A DNA stretch of 42,186 nucleotides from Psychrobacter sp. 4Bb (GCF_002836735.1 NZ_PJAS01000069.1:1-42186), one strand, 5' to 3'. Positions 8,415 through 17,773 are shown, counted from the stretch's first letter. Notes: generated by a model not told the origin, from the letters alone. A program made the numbers and translations.

Positions 8415-10604
8415 CTAAAATAAAAAGTAACGCTGCGCCATGGGTAGTACATCAGCTGGCTCACAGGTGAGTGTCTTACCATCAGCACGTACTTCATAGG
8501 TCTCAGGATTGATATCCATATCTGGGCAGTAGCTGTTAAAGCGCATATCGCTTTTACGAATTTTACGAATACCGTGTACTGGCTGAATGAATTTGGTCAA
8601 TCCAAGCTGCTTATCCACTTGTTTGTCGATCGCCGCTTGCGACATAAAGGTGATGCTAGTTTGGGCGACTGATTTTGGATATGTCGCAAACATAGGACGA
8701 TAATGTACAGGCTGAGGAGTAGGAATAGAGGCGTTGATATCGCCCATCGGCACCGCAGCGATGAGCCCGCCTTTTATAATGCATTCAGGCTTTACCCCAA
8801 AAAACTTGGGCGACCAGAGCACCATATCTGCCCATTTACCTACTTCGATTGAGCCGACCATATCGCTGATACCGTGAGTAATCGCAGGGTTTATTGTATA
8901 TTTTGCGATATAGCGTTTGATACGGAAGTTATCGTTGTCCGTGCTTTGATCATAGTCTGTCAAAGTGATGTACTGTTGCTCATCCTCAATGGTCGCTGTT
9001 GCATCTGGTGCTAGATGACCACGTTGAACTTTCATTTTGTGCGCGGTTTGCCATGTACGGATGACCACTTCACCCACCCGCCCCATCGCTTGTGAATCAC
9101 TACTCATCATCGAGATTGCGCCCAAATCATGCAAGATATCTTCTGCGGCGATGGTTTCTTGACGAATACGGCTCTCAGCAAAGGCCACATCTTCAGCAAT
9201 AGCAGGGCTCAAGTGATGACAAACCATCAGCATGTCGAGATGCTCATCAATAGTATTGACGGTGTATGGTCGCGTTGGGTTGGTTGAGGATGGCAAAACG
9301 TGTGACTCGCCAATAGCCTTTAGAATATCAGGCGCATGGCCACCACCTGCCCCTTCAGTATGAAAAGTATGGATACAGCGGTTTTTGAACGCTGCTAGCG
9401 TACTTTCAAGATAGCCACTTTCATTCAAAGTATCGGTATGAATGGCCACTTGCACATCATACTCTTCCGCGACACTCAAACAGTTATCGATGGCTTGCGG
9501 GGTTGTACCCCAATCTTCATGTAGCTTTAGCCCTACGGCACCCGCTTCGATTTGTTCAGCGATGGGTTCTGGTACACTCACATTTCCTTTGCCCAGTAAT
9601 CCGATATTCATGGGAATACTGTCCGTAGACTTTAGCATTGAGGCAATATGATAAGCCCCTGGCGTACAAGTAGTCGCGAGAGTTCCTTGAGCTGGCCCTG
9701 TGCCGCCGCCCAGCATCGTCGTAACTCCTGACATAAGCGCTGTCTCGCATTGCTGAGGTGCGATAAAGTGGATATGACTATCGACGCCACCTGCTGTCAG
9801 AATTTTACCTTCACCAGCTATAATCTCAGTAGCACCGCCAATCGCAATATCGATGGCAGGCTGGATATCAGGATTGCCCGCTTTGCCAATGGCACTGATA
9901 CGACCGTCTTTGATACCGATATCTGCTTTATAGATGCCTGTATAGTCAACAACCAATGCATTGGTAATAACCGTATCAGCAACTTCCGCGCCTAGCAATT
10001 GTCCTTGGCCCATGCCATCACGGATGACTTTACCACCGCCAAATTTGACTTCTTCACCTTTGATTTCAATAGGCTTGCTACTACTTTCACCACTTTGCGA
10101 CGTATCTGCTTTATCAACAGCAGTATCTTTATGACTGGTTAAATCCGCCTCAACCTGTAGCCAAAGCTCAGTATCGGCAAGACGGACTTTATCGCCTGTG
10201 GTAGGACCAAAATGCTCAGCATAAATACGACGACTGACTCGCTTCTTCGAAGTAGCGGTTACCTTCTTATCAGTAGTGCTCTCTGATGCTTTGTCTGGAT
10301 GAGCTGCGCCCATGACGCGCCCAGCAAAACCATAGACGTCTTGCTTGCCAGCGTATGCTACCAATTCGACTTCCCGTGATTGGCCAGGCTCAAAACGTAC
10401 GGCGGTGCCAGAGATAATATTTAGGCGAAACCCCCGAGTTTGCTCTCTGTCAAAACTCAAGGCATCATTGACTTCATAAAAGTGATAATGCGAGCCGATT
10501 TGGATAGGTCTATCACCAGTATTACTCACACTGATGGTCTGTACCTGTCGCCCTTGGTTTAAGATAATATCGCCATCTTGGATATGGTATTCGCCTGCTT
10601 GCAT
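8415..10604 (-). CDS. Urease beta-alpha fusion subunit (UreB fused to UreC)
   Basis: Hydrolyses urea to ammonia and carbamate. Residues 1 to about 100 are a complete beta subunit (begins M-x-x-G-E-Y, contains I-Q-I-G-S-H-Y-H-F). A polar linker of about 20 residues follows, then a complete alpha subunit from about 122 to 729. All catalytic residues are visible and keep the spacing of Klebsiella UreC: H277, H279, carbamylated K360, H389, H415, C462, H463, D503. The junction has no stop and no start codon (the residue before S-R-R is a GTC valine), so this is one polypeptide. Relative to typical UreC there are two insertions, about residues 157-183 (polar, Ser/Asp/Lys) and 531-553. Fusion of gamma with beta, or of all three, is well known; beta with alpha alone is unusual. 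AAGGCGG serves as ribosome binding site. Confidence 0.95.
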   Translation of the reverse strand: MQAGEYHIQDGDIILNQGRQVQTISVSNTGDRPIQIGSHYHFYEVNDALSFDREQTRGFRLNIISGTAVRFEPGQSREVELVAYAGKQDVYGFAGRVMGAAHPDKASESTTDKKVTATSKKRVSRRIYAEHFGPTTGDKVRLADTELWLQVEADLTSHKDTAVDKADTSQSGESSSKPIEIKGEEVKFGGGKVIRDGMGQGQLLGAEVADTVITNALVVDYTGIYKADIGIKDGRISAIGKAGNPDIQPAIDIAIGGATEIIAGEGKILTAGGVDSHIHFIAPQQCETALMSGVTTMLGGGTGPAQGTLATTCTPGAYHIASMLKSTDSIPMNIGLLGKGNVSVPEPIAEQIEAGAVGLKLHEDWGTTPQAIDNCLSVAEEYDVQVAIHTDTLNESGYLESTLAAFKNRCIHTFHTEGAGGGHAPDILKAIGESHVLPSSTNPTRPYTVNTIDEHLDMLMVCHHLSPAIAEDVAFAESRIRQETIAAEDILHDLGAISMMSSDSQAMGRVGEVVIRTWQTAHKMKVQRGHLAPDATATIEDEQQYITLTDYDQSTDNDNFRIKRYIAKYTINPAITHGISDMVGSIEVGKWADMVLWSPKFFGVKPECIIKGGLIAAVPMGDINASIPTPQPVHYRPMFATYPKSVAQTSITFMSQAAIDKQVDKQLGLTKFIQPVHGIRKIRKSDMRFNSYCPDMDINPETYEVRADGKTLTCEPADVLPMAQRYFLF

Positions 10605-10660
10605 GGTAGCCGCCTTATTTTATAGTGAGCATGTCAGTGCTATAACAATGGTATACAGCG

Positions 10661-10963
10661 TTACACGATGGGATTATGTACCGTGACCAGTTTGGTGCCA
10701 TCAGGAAAAGTCGCCTCGATTTGTACTTCATCTACCATCTCTGCGACACCTTCCATGACATCATCAGCAGACAAATACGTAGCACCTTCACTCATCAGCT
10801 CGGCAACTCTTTTACCATCTCGTGCGCCTTCCATCAGCAGCATACTGATATAAGCGATGGCTTCAGGATAATTGAGCTTAACACCGCGATTTTTGCGGCG
10901 CTCAGCGACCATACCAGCAGTAAATAGCATGAGTTTATCTTTTTCTGTTGGGGTCAGATGCAT
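10661..10963 (-). CDS. ureA: Urease gamma subunit
   Basis: The small structural subunit, 100 residues, the normal length. It starts [11 protein letters not shown], and contains R-K-x-R-G-x-K-L-N-Y-P-E-A, the E-G-A-R-D-G-K segment, and the C-terminal [15 protein letters not shown] that runs on to the beta subunit in fused ureases. Here gamma stays separate, 56 bases upstream of the beta-alpha gene. AAGGAA precedes the ATG. Confidence 0.97.
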   Translation of the reverse strand: MHLTPTEKDKLMLFTAGMVAERRKNRGVKLNYPEAIAYISMLLMEGARDGKRVAELMSEGATYLSADDVMEGVAEMVDEVQIEATFPDGTKLVTVHNPIV

Positions 10964-11082
10964 GGTGGTTCCTTATTATATTTATCATTATAGGTATAGA
11001 AGATAAGAAGTTGTGCGGCGGTAAATATGAGCTAAAAAACAGTCGCTATACTTCTCCAGCTTCAATAGTCAAAAAGACCAAT

Positions 11083-12111
11083 TTAGGTATCCCAAATACG
11101 TGGTCGGCAAGGCTCAAGCTGCCACCAATGATGTCGCAACACTTCTCTAAGCTGATAAAATGCTTCAAAACAGCTGCGTACATCTGAACCAATATAGCGG
11201 ATATTAACCGCCTGACCGTTATGAGTACAATAGACAGGCAGTTGTGCTTGAGCAATGACTTGGCGTAATACTGCTACGGTGTTATCTAGATAGCGGGTTA
11301 GTGACTGCTTGATAGTTGCTTGGGCAGTTTCGGTCGATTGCGTAGTCTGTGACGCGGAGAGTGCAAGATTGTCATGGACATCGCTTAAGCTTGGTACTGC
11401 CCAAAACGATCCATAAATATGCTGGTTCGCTAATCCCAAATTTGAGGTAAACCAGCGATTTTGTGCTGCCTGCGCTACTCGCTCAGCAACGATAACCTTG
11501 CCATCTCGGTAGATGTTCAATCCAGTATGATAATACCCTTGCAAAAACTGCTCGTCGTAAGCTTGCCGCCCAAATACGCTAATCTCCCATGTCAGTAGAC
11601 TAGATGAATCCGTCAAATCGAAACGGCTCACTGCATGCATATTGGCTTCGTTATAAATGATACTCTCTTGCGGCAGCCATTCTAAACGGGTATCTGCTGC
11701 GAGGTTGGCTTGTACATGTTGACTAGCATAATCAGCTATCTCGTCTTGACTCATACTTTGGTGAGTGTCGTTGTCGCTCAACGGAGCTTTATGTTTTTGA
11801 CTAACACTGTCTTTGCCGTACCATTTACCTGCCCCTGGTGTGGTGATAACAGCATGGCTACCACTATCTAAGTTTAGGTCTATGGTCAGCGTATCACCGC
11901 CTGCGATACCAGCTGGCGGGTACAACATCAGTATGTGACAAATACCCTGCTGCACGCTTGGCTCAGGATATAGAGCACGCTGCACCATCAAGGCACCCGT
12001 GTGCTTACGATGATAAAGCCGCGTTTTTGAGTTATCAGCCGTACCCTCTTTGGCCTTACTTGTACTGCTAACAGTGTCAAAGCTTAATGCTAAAGAAGAG
12101 GCCCAACTCAT
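11083..12111 (-). CDS. ureD: Urease accessory protein UreD (UreH)
   Basis: Scaffold protein that binds apo-urease and channels nickel from UreF/UreG. The 342-residue protein shows family landmarks: Y-P-P-A-G-I-A-G-G-D in the first third, T-P-G-A-G-K-W-Y-G-K, then L-E-W-L-P-Q-E-S-I-I-Y, and a C-terminal R-x-x-W. It is longer than the usual ~270-300 residues, with a Ser/Asp-rich insert of about 35 residues after the G-K-W-Y-G-K motif. First gene of the cluster, 119 bases before ureA. The ribosome binding site at ATG 12111 is weak. A sigma-54-like promoter lies about 200 bases upstream. Confidence 0.93.
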   Translation of the reverse strand: MSWASSLALSFDTVSSTSKAKEGTADNSKTRLYHRKHTGALMVQRALYPEPSVQQGICHILMLYPPAGIAGGDTLTIDLNLDSGSHAVITTPGAGKWYGKDSVSQKHKAPLSDNDTHQSMSQDEIADYASQHVQANLAADTRLEWLPQESIIYNEANMHAVSRFDLTDSSSLLTWEISVFGRQAYDEQFLQGYYHTGLNIYRDGKVIVAERVAQAAQNRWFTSNLGLANQHIYGSFWAVPSLSDVHDNLALSASQTTQSTETAQATIKQSLTRYLDNTVAVLRQVIAQAQLPVYCTHNGQAVNIRYIGSDVRSCFEAFYQLREVLRHHWWQLEPCRPRIWDT

Positions 12112-12315
12112 TTTATATACTCATTTACCAGTTAAATATGTTTCAGTATTTTATATGACAGCTATCATTTGCTATGCGTTAAAAACCCTATTGCCAATCG
12201 TTAACTACAGTTCATTAGCGACAGCAATGTCAGAATAGTAACGGAGGAATACAGCCTACACCATTTATCGCGCCCAGCGCACCATGATAAATCAAAGCGC
12301 CAATGTTTTTATTGA

Positions 12316-12332
12316 TACAAGCATTGTGCCAA
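12316..12332 (-). promoter_or_regulatory. Candidate sigma-54 promoter of the urease operon
   Basis: Read on the minus strand the sequence is TTGGCACAATGCTTGTA: TGGCAC, a 5-base spacer, then TTGT, against the consensus TGGCAC-N5-TTGC. One mismatch falls in the -12 GC, which reads GT. The predicted transcript start is near 12305, leaving a leader of about 190 bases before ureD. Confidence 0.55.
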
Positions 12333-12492
12333 CCCTTGATAGCAGGTAATCAAACACAAAACTTTAGCAACTCAAAACTTTGATTTGTCTGCGCTTTTTT
12401 TATTTAACTTAAATGATAAAAATAACCGTATATTTCCAGCTATTTTCTAAACGTTTTTTGAGCCTTATTTATTTATAAAATCAGCAGATATT

Positions 12493-12528
12493 TGCACCAA
12501 AACAGTACATTTTGTCCAGAATAGTGCA
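12493..12528. promoter_or_regulatory. Two NtrC-like enhancer sites upstream of the sigma-54 promoter
   Basis: Site 1 (12493-12509) reads TGCACC-N5-AGTACA and site 2 (12512-12528) reads TTGTCC-N5-AGTGCA, compared with the NtrC consensus TGCACC-N5-GGTGCA. Site 1 matches 10 of 12 defined bases, site 2 matches 8. Their centres are 19 bases apart and about 190-215 bases upstream of the predicted start, a normal enhancer distance. Confidence 0.4.
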
Positions 12529-12862
12529 TTTTTTAGCGTTATTGTTAGCGCAATACCCTCTGAGGACATTAGATAAGCAAAAATACTAAACGCATAACTA
12601 TTTGCAGACTCAGTCAGTAAGATAGGTGGATTGTAGGGCTATTAATCAGGTATTCTATGTTAAAAAGTCAGGTTAGACGTGATTTACGCTGTTTGTATCG
12701 ATATAGATACCTCTCAATATCCGTGCGACTTGATAATAGATAAGATAGTATTTATCTACTTCTAGACGTATTTTTAGTATAGGTTTTGATATAAGCAATG
12801 AGTCCTAGACATATCGGAGGGTCAATTTTTCACCTATTTTATGCACAAACCCGTTTTATAGG

Positions 12863-12889
12863 CTTGAATAGTGAGCGCAGCCCCCTTAT
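12863..12889 (+). promoter_or_regulatory. Candidate sigma-32 heat-shock promoter of clpP
   Basis: CTTGAA at 12863-12868, a 13-base spacer, then CCCCTTAT at 12882-12889, close to the RpoH consensus CTTGAAA-N13-17-CCCCATNT. The start would be near 12896, about 78 bases before clpP. Heat-shock control of clpP is established in E. coli. Confidence 0.6.
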
Positions 12890-12973
12890 AAACAACCCAT
12901 TAGTCAAAAACTACCAGACAATAAAATCATTCAATCCATTTTTATTTTATACATTTATCGATAGGACTTTTCT

Positions 12974-13648
12974 ATGACAGATTATGATCGCATCACTGCC
13001 AACCCGCATTTTGATATGCTGATGAGTGCGCACAAAGAAATACAGACCACACAAGCGGCTTTAGTACCTATGGTGGTTGAACAGTCCTCACGCGGTGAAC
13101 GCTCGTTTGATATTTTTTCACGCCTATTACGTGAGCGCGTTATCTTTTTGACCGGTCAGGTCGAAGACAACATGGCTAACCTTATCGTCGCCCAGTTACT
13201 ATTCTTAGAAGCTGAAAACCCTGACAAAGATATCCATTTGTATATCAACTCACCAGGTGGTTCAGTAAGCGCTGGCTTGGCTATTTTTGATACCATGAAC
13301 TTCATCAAACCTGAAGTATCTACTATCTGTATGGGCGGTGCTTACAGCATGGGTTCATTCCTATTGGCCGCTGGTCAAAAAGGCAAGCGCTACTCACTTG
13401 CTAATGCTCGTGTCATGATTCACCAGCCTTCAGGCGGCGCGCAGGGTCAAGCAACAGATATCGAAATTAACGCTCGTGAAATCCTTAAAACTCGTGCACG
13501 TCTAAATAGTATCTTAGCTGAGCGCACTGGTCAGCCAGTAGAAAAAATCGAAAAAGACGTTGAGCGTGATTATTGGTTAGATGCACAAGAAGCCAAAGAG
13601 TATGGTTTGGTTGACGAAGTATTAGAGCGTCGTCCTGAATCTTTGTAA
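12974..13648 (+). CDS. clpP: ATP-dependent Clp protease proteolytic subunit
   Basis: Serine peptidase that forms the tetradecameric chamber and degrades proteins fed by ClpX or ClpA. The 224-residue protein has the triad S125 (in G-G-A-Y-S-M-G-S), H150 (in M-I-H-Q-P) and D199 (in E-R-D-Y-W), at the same spacing as E. coli S97/H122/D171. The usual motif around the serine is A-A-S-M-G; the Tyr before Ser here is a mild departure. The N-terminus is about 15 residues longer than the mature E. coli form and may be a propeptide. It is followed by clpX 186 bases downstream, with a hairpin in between. Confidence 0.96.
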   Translation: MTDYDRITANPHFDMLMSAHKEIQTTQAALVPMVVEQSSRGERSFDIFSRLLRERVIFLTGQVEDNMANLIVAQLLFLEAENPDKDIHLYINSPGGSVSAGLAIFDTMNFIKPEVSTICMGGAYSMGSFLLAAGQKGKRYSLANARVMIHQPSGGAQGQATDIEINAREILKTRARLNSILAERTGQPVEKIEKDVERDYWLDAQEAKEYGLVDEVLERRPESL

Positions 13649-13731
13649 TCTAAGCATTAACGTGATGCCTCTTGATTGAGAGTGCAATCATAAGACCTTT
13701 TATAGTTTATTTGCCGTACAGTAAACCGTTA

Positions 13732-13770
13732 TCAATGTCATACCTGACCTATTGAAAGGTATGACATTGA
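13732..13770. repeat. 14-base perfect inverted repeat between clpP and clpX
   Basis: The arms TCAATGTCATACCT (13732-13745) and AGGTATGACATTGA (13757-13770) are perfectly complementary, with an 11-base loop. No T-run follows, so a simple intrinsic terminator is unlikely. It could slow transcription, mark an mRNA processing site, or be an operator ahead of clpX. Confidence 0.7.
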
Positions 13771-13834
13771 ATGGATACGATAATCGACATACTACAAATA
13801 AACTAACCAGTTTTAAATTTTAGGAGCGCCTTTT

Positions 13835-15109
13835 ATGGCAGAAGATAATACCCCGCAGTGTTCGTTTTGCGGTAAAGCCAAAAGCGATGTACAGCAACTG
13901 ATTGCTGCTGACGATGCCAATATCTGTAATGAATGTATCGAGCTATGTACTGACTTAATCGCAGACAGCGCAGAGCACGGTGATGACGATAGTGAAGTAG
14001 ATACTTCTTGGGTCAATAAAAAACTACCAACGCCAAAAGAGCTGCGTGCCAAGCTTGATGAATATGTCATTGGTCAGGACGCTGCCAAGAAAGCATTGGC
14101 TGTGGCCGTCTATAACCATTACAAACGTCTAAAAGTTAGCCAGACGCTAGCCAACGACAGCAAGAAAGCCAAGATCGGCGCTGACGATGCAATGGTAGAA
14201 TTGGCTAAGAGTAATATCTTGCTAATTGGTCCGACTGGTTCTGGTAAGACGCTACTTGCGCAAACTTTAGCTCGTTTGCTAGATGTACCTTTTGCGATGG
14301 CTGATGCCACGACCTTAACCGAAGCTGGTTATGTTGGTGAAGACGTTGAAAACATCGTACAAAAGCTACTTCAAGCTTCTGACTATGATGTGGCCAAAGC
14401 TGAGCAAGGTATCATCTATATTGATGAAATCGACAAAATCAGTAAAAAAGGCGACAACCCATCTATCACGCGTGATGTGTCAGGTGAAGGCGTGCAGCAA
14501 GCGTTGCTAAAGCTAATCGAAGGTACTGTAGCTGCTATCCCGCCGCACGGTGGTCGTAAGCACCCGCAGCAAGAGTTGATCCAAGTTGATACCAGCAACA
14601 TCCTAATCATCGTTGGTGGTGCATTTGCTGGACTTGATAAAGTCATTCAGCAACGTACCGAAAAAGGCGGTATTGGTTTTAACGCCGATGTTAGCTCAAA
14701 AGACGACAGCCGTCGCAGCTCAGATTTGCTACAAGAAGTCGAGCCAGAAGATCTGATCAAGTTTGGTCTGATTCCTGAGCTGATCGGTCGTCTACCTGTA
14801 CTTGCAGCGCTAAAAGAGCTTGATGAAGCGGCGTTAGTACAAATCCTGACCGAACCTAAGAATGCACTGGTAAAACAGTACAAGTACTTGTTCGATATGG
14901 AAGGTGCTGAGATTAGCTTTACCCAAGAAGCCCTAGATGCCATCGCCAAAAAAGCAATGGAACGTAAGACAGGTGCTCGTGGTTTACGTTCTATCGTAGA
15001 GAATGCCCTACTTGAGACCATGTATGAGCTACCTTCTATGGAAAATGCCAAGACCGTAATGGTTGATGCAGATGTTATCAATGAAGGTAAAGTACCTAAA
15101 ATTGCTTAA
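13835..15109 (+). CDS. clpX: ATP-dependent Clp protease ATP-binding subunit ClpX
   Basis: AAA+ unfoldase that recognises substrates and threads them into ClpP. The 424-residue protein has an N-terminal zinc-binding domain with C9, C12, C31 and C34, Walker A G-P-T-G-S-G-K-T at 132-139, Walker B I-Y-I-D-E-I-D at 194-200, and the ClpP-docking I-G-F loop at 280-282. The arginine-finger region and the C-terminal small domain ([10 protein letters not shown]) are present. GGAG lies before ATG 13835. Two hairpins close the gene at 15128-15191. No lon gene follows, unlike in E. coli. Confidence 0.97.
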   Translation: MAEDNTPQCSFCGKAKSDVQQLIAADDANICNECIELCTDLIADSAEHGDDDSEVDTSWVNKKLPTPKELRAKLDEYVIGQDAAKKALAVAVYNHYKRLKVSQTLANDSKKAKIGADDAMVELAKSNILLIGPTGSGKTLLAQTLARLLDVPFAMADATTLTEAGYVGEDVENIVQKLLQASDYDVAKAEQGIIYIDEIDKISKKGDNPSITRDVSGEGVQQALLKLIEGTVAAIPPHGGRKHPQQELIQVDTSNILIIVGGAFAGLDKVIQQRTEKGGIGFNADVSSKDDSRRSSDLLQEVEPEDLIKFGLIPELIGRLPVLAALKELDEAALVQILTEPKNALVKQYKYLFDMEGAEISFTQEALDAIAKKAMERKTGARGLRSIVENALLETMYELPSMENAKTVMVDADVINEGKVPKIA

Positions 15110-15436
15110 TTTATAATTGATATAAAGAGTCCGTTATCATTAACGGACTACTAAAAAAGCGTCTGGCTAAATTAGCTCAGGCGCTTTTTTTATGCCTATT
15201 ATTTAACCAATTTATCTGTTGGATAGCTTGTCTACCAGATAATTCGTCTACTGAAAATTAGGGACATTCATTAATTCTGTCCTGAAATGACAGCAGCGTT
15301 TATCAATCGCGAGTAAGCATCAGTGCAAACCATGCTAATGTAGATAGACTGTCTTGACCTTTATACTTTATTTCTATATACCGCAAGATATAGTCCGTAC
15401 AACCCATATGATTAATAAGACAAAGGATTGTTTATT
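15110..15436. other. Intergenic region between clpX and the second SDR
   Basis: About 330 bases: the clpX terminators in the first 80, then AT-rich sequence that must hold the SDR promoter. The ribosome binding site AAAGGA is at 15422-15427. Nothing else is recognised. Confidence 0.5.
15128..15191 (+). terminator. Tandem hairpins ending clpX
   Basis: A perfect AGTCCGTTA/TAACGGACT stem (15128-15149) is followed by an imperfect longer hairpin (15153-15191) that begins with six A and ends with seven T. The second is the likely terminator. Confidence 0.75.
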
Positions 15437-16423
15437 ATGTTCAACCATGTGACCGCTATGGCGACTTCATTGCGCCAACATCTACCGTTTTCTTCTAACC
15501 GTACCTCATTGGATGACTCAGACGGTGCATCCTACTATTGCAACCATGTCGCTGCCATTACGGGCGCAGGCTCTGGTATGGGGCGTGAGCTGGCCGTTCA
15601 TTTAGCAAAAATGGGCTGCCATGTTGCACTATCAGATATTAATACTGAACAGCTAGCAGCGACCAAACAGTTACTTGCCAATTATGATGTCAACGTCACG
15701 ATGACCGTACTCGATGTGTCAGACAATACAGCGGTGGAAGCATGGGCTGATAGTGTCATGAGCGATCATGGCAAAGTAAATTTTATCTTTAACAATGCAG
15801 GTGTTGCGCTCTACTCTACCGTCGAAGGCAGTAGTATTAGTGAGCTTGAATGGGTAATGAATATTAATTTTTGGGGCGTGGTTTACGGCACTAAGGCGTT
15901 TTTACCGTTAATCAAAAACAGCGTTAAACAGAGCCAATTTGGCGAGCATGGACATATTATCAATATCTCAAGTCTGTTTGGTTTGACCGCTCAGCCATCA
16001 CAGTCGGCCTACAACTCTAGCAAATTTGCCGTACGCGGCTTCACAGAGAGCTTACGCCAAGAGCTAAATATACAGAACTGCGGGGTATCAGCGACTTGTA
16101 TCCATCCGGGCGGCATCAAAACCAATATTGCCAACAGCGCGCGCGGCAATGAGAGCATCCATGATATTGGCATGAGTACTGGGCCCAAAGCCATCAGAAG
16201 TTTTAATAAGTTTTTAAAATTCGATGCCAATGAAGCGGCTTGGATTATCCTACAGGCAGCAGCGACCAATCAGCAGCGCTGCCTGATTGGTAACGATGCC
16301 AAGATAGTCGATGCTATCCAACGTGTATTTCCATCGCACTATAGCCAAGTGCTTAACGACTTCCATCAACTGTCCCGCAAGCTAAAACCACGTCGTCATA
16401 AGAAGCTAAAGACCGTTAAATAG
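15437..16423 (+). CDS. SDR family NAD(P)-dependent oxidoreductase
   Basis: A classical SDR of 328 residues, longer than the usual ~250. It has T-G-A-G-S-G-M-G at 42-49, N-N-A-G at 119-122, a catalytic Ser at 178-179, and Y192-x3-K196. About 35 extra residues precede the Rossmann fold, and a basic tail rich in Lys, Arg and His ends the protein (the last ten residues are mostly basic). The layout resembles SDRs annotated as acetoin dehydrogenase-like or retinol dehydrogenase-like; the substrate is unknown. The frame is open from a TTG at 15428, but ATG 15437 is supported by AAAGGA at 15422-15427. It is monocistronic with its own terminator. Confidence 0.9.
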   Translation: MFNHVTAMATSLRQHLPFSSNRTSLDDSDGASYYCNHVAAITGAGSGMGRELAVHLAKMGCHVALSDINTEQLAATKQLLANYDVNVTMTVLDVSDNTAVEAWADSVMSDHGKVNFIFNNAGVALYSTVEGSSISELEWVMNINFWGVVYGTKAFLPLIKNSVKQSQFGEHGHIINISSLFGLTAQPSQSAYNSSKFAVRGFTESLRQELNIQNCGVSATCIHPGGIKTNIANSARGNESIHDIGMSTGPKAIRSFNKFLKFDANEAAWIILQAAATNQQRCLIGNDAKIVDAIQRVFPSHYSQVLNDFHQLSRKLKPRRHKKLKTVK

Positions 16424-16472
16424 TATGTTATCAACATTCCCTATATCATGAGGAATTGATTAATTTATATAT

Positions 16473-16506
16473 AAAAAGCCCAGCTATAGTCGTAGCTGGG
16501 CTTTTT
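16473..16506. terminator. Bidirectional terminator between SDR and PTS_EIIC_2-like gene
   Basis: A 14-base perfect stem (AAAAAGCCCAGCTA and its complement) with a 6-base loop lies between two convergent genes. Confidence 0.88.
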
Positions 16507-16583
16507 AAGCGTTGTTATTGCTGATTAAGGATAAGACTGAGTTTTGAGACTGTTAATGATATTTTAACTCAATGCTCCAAGCA

Positions 16584-17684
16584 TTAAGGCAGCTTCATAT
16601 CGCCAGCGACCAACCAGCCCATGCGGCGCATAATATAAGCAACTAACCCTGCAATTACCGCAGGCAATACAAACATCAATAGAATAATCGCTGTCCATAA
16701 TTGTCCAGTGCTCATAATCTCTTGTGACGCCTCAATCACTCCAAACACACCGACCAGACCAGCGGTACCCATACCCGCACCTGTCGCCGTACAAGCTAAT
16801 CCAAAACCGACAGTAGCTATAGGCCCAACGATAGCGCTAGCAATGACAGCAGGTAGCAGAACGATAGGCTTTTTGAGCACGTTAGGGATTTGCAGCATAC
16901 TGGTGCCCAAGCCTTGAGAGATGACACCACTAACGCCATTGTCTTTGAAACTTGCGACAGCAAAACCAATCATATGCGCTGCACATCCTACCACTGCTGC
17001 CCCGCCAGCCAATCCACCAAGCCCAATAGCAATGCAAATGGCTGCACTCGACGTTGGTAGTGTCAATAAAATACCAACCACTACGGCGATGACGATACCC
17101 ATTAGCAGTGGCTGTAATTCAGTAGCAGCATGAATACCCTGACCGATAGCTGCGACCCCTGCTACGATAGGCGGATTGAGCAGTGCGCAAACTAAGAGAG
17201 CAATACCGCATACAGCCAATGGCACCAATAAAATATCAAGCTTCGTCTTACCAGCAACCCAACTGCCAGCACGATAAGCAAATACAGAAGTCAGATAAGC
17301 ACCGATTGGATTACCCGGCAGTGCTACAAAAGTTGCAGGTCCACCCACTTGCGGCGTAAAGAGCGTACCTGCCATTAGTGCTTCAGAATGGGCACCAAGC
17401 ATACCTGCCCCAAGACAGCTAAGCATAACTAACGTTGGTGCTTTGAGATAGTAAGCGATACCTACGCCAATACCAGCACCCATTAATATCGAGGCAAGTT
17501 TCCCGACCGCGACCAATGCTGGCAAATCTAACCAGCCACCGATTTGCGAGATAATCAGACCTGCGATCAACGTGACAAACAGCCCGAGAGCCATACCAGT
17601 AAAAGCATCGATAAAGTACTTTTGAAAGAACGCTTTAATGATGCTTGCTTGCGGTGTTACTGAGTTAGATACGGTCATAACCAT
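16584..17684 (-). CDS. PTS_EIIC_2-like multi-pass membrane protein
   Basis: A 366-residue integral membrane protein with about ten hydrophobic segments, very rich in Gly, Ala, Val and Ile. Segments such as G-N-P-I-G-A-Y-L, L-P-T-S-S-A-A-I-C-I-A-I and Q-G-L-G-T-S-M-L-Q-I-P-N match the family annotated as PTS sugar transporter subunit IIC (PTS_EIIC_2). No EIIA, EIIB, HPr or sugar catabolic gene is nearby, so true phosphotransferase function is doubtful; its substrate is unknown. ATG 17684 and ATG 17678 are both possible starts, and AAGAG upstream fits either. It is monocistronic, convergent with the SDR. Confidence 0.75.
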   Translation of the reverse strand: MVMTVSNSVTPQASIIKAFFQKYFIDAFTGMALGLFVTLIAGLIISQIGGWLDLPALVAVGKLASILMGAGIGVGIAYYLKAPTLVMLSCLGAGMLGAHSEALMAGTLFTPQVGGPATFVALPGNPIGAYLTSVFAYRAGSWVAGKTKLDILLVPLAVCGIALLVCALLNPPIVAGVAAIGQGIHAATELQPLLMGIVIAVVVGILLTLPTSSAAICIAIGLGGLAGGAAVVGCAAHMIGFAVASFKDNGVSGVISQGLGTSMLQIPNVLKKPIVLLPAVIASAIVGPIATVGFGLACTATGAGMGTAGLVGVFGVIEASQEIMSTGQLWTAIILLMFVLPAVIAGLVAYIMRRMGWLVAGDMKLP

Positions 17685-17745
17685 ACTCTTAATGGACGTT
17701 TAATAGGATAAAACAGCTAGAAAGCTTTTGATAAAATAAAGAGAT

Positions 17746-17773
17746 AAAAAAAGCGTCATTACGACGCTTTTTT
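17746..17773. terminator. Terminator after the SPOR gene
   Basis: An AAAAAGCGTC/GACGCTTTTT stem with a short loop lies about 30 bases past the stop of the SPOR gene on the minus strand. It may also isolate the PTS_EIIC_2-like gene. Confidence 0.8.

Larger units (their letters stand above)
12112..12973. other. Divergent control region between the urease operon and clpP
   Basis: About 860 bases without a credible gene. It contains the candidate sigma-54 promoter (12316-12332) and NtrC-like sites (12493-12528) for ureD on the minus strand, and the candidate sigma-32 promoter (12863-12889) for clpP on the plus strand. The middle part (about 12540-12840) is AT-rich and I see nothing specific in it. 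Confidence 0.6.

Noticed and set aside
12050..12238. 62-codon plus-strand frame overlapping the start of ureD
   Set aside because: It lies antisense to ureD, has no ribosome binding site, and its residues look random.
14647..15081. 144-codon minus-strand frame within clpX
   Set aside because: Ser-rich antisense shadow of a fully conserved gene.
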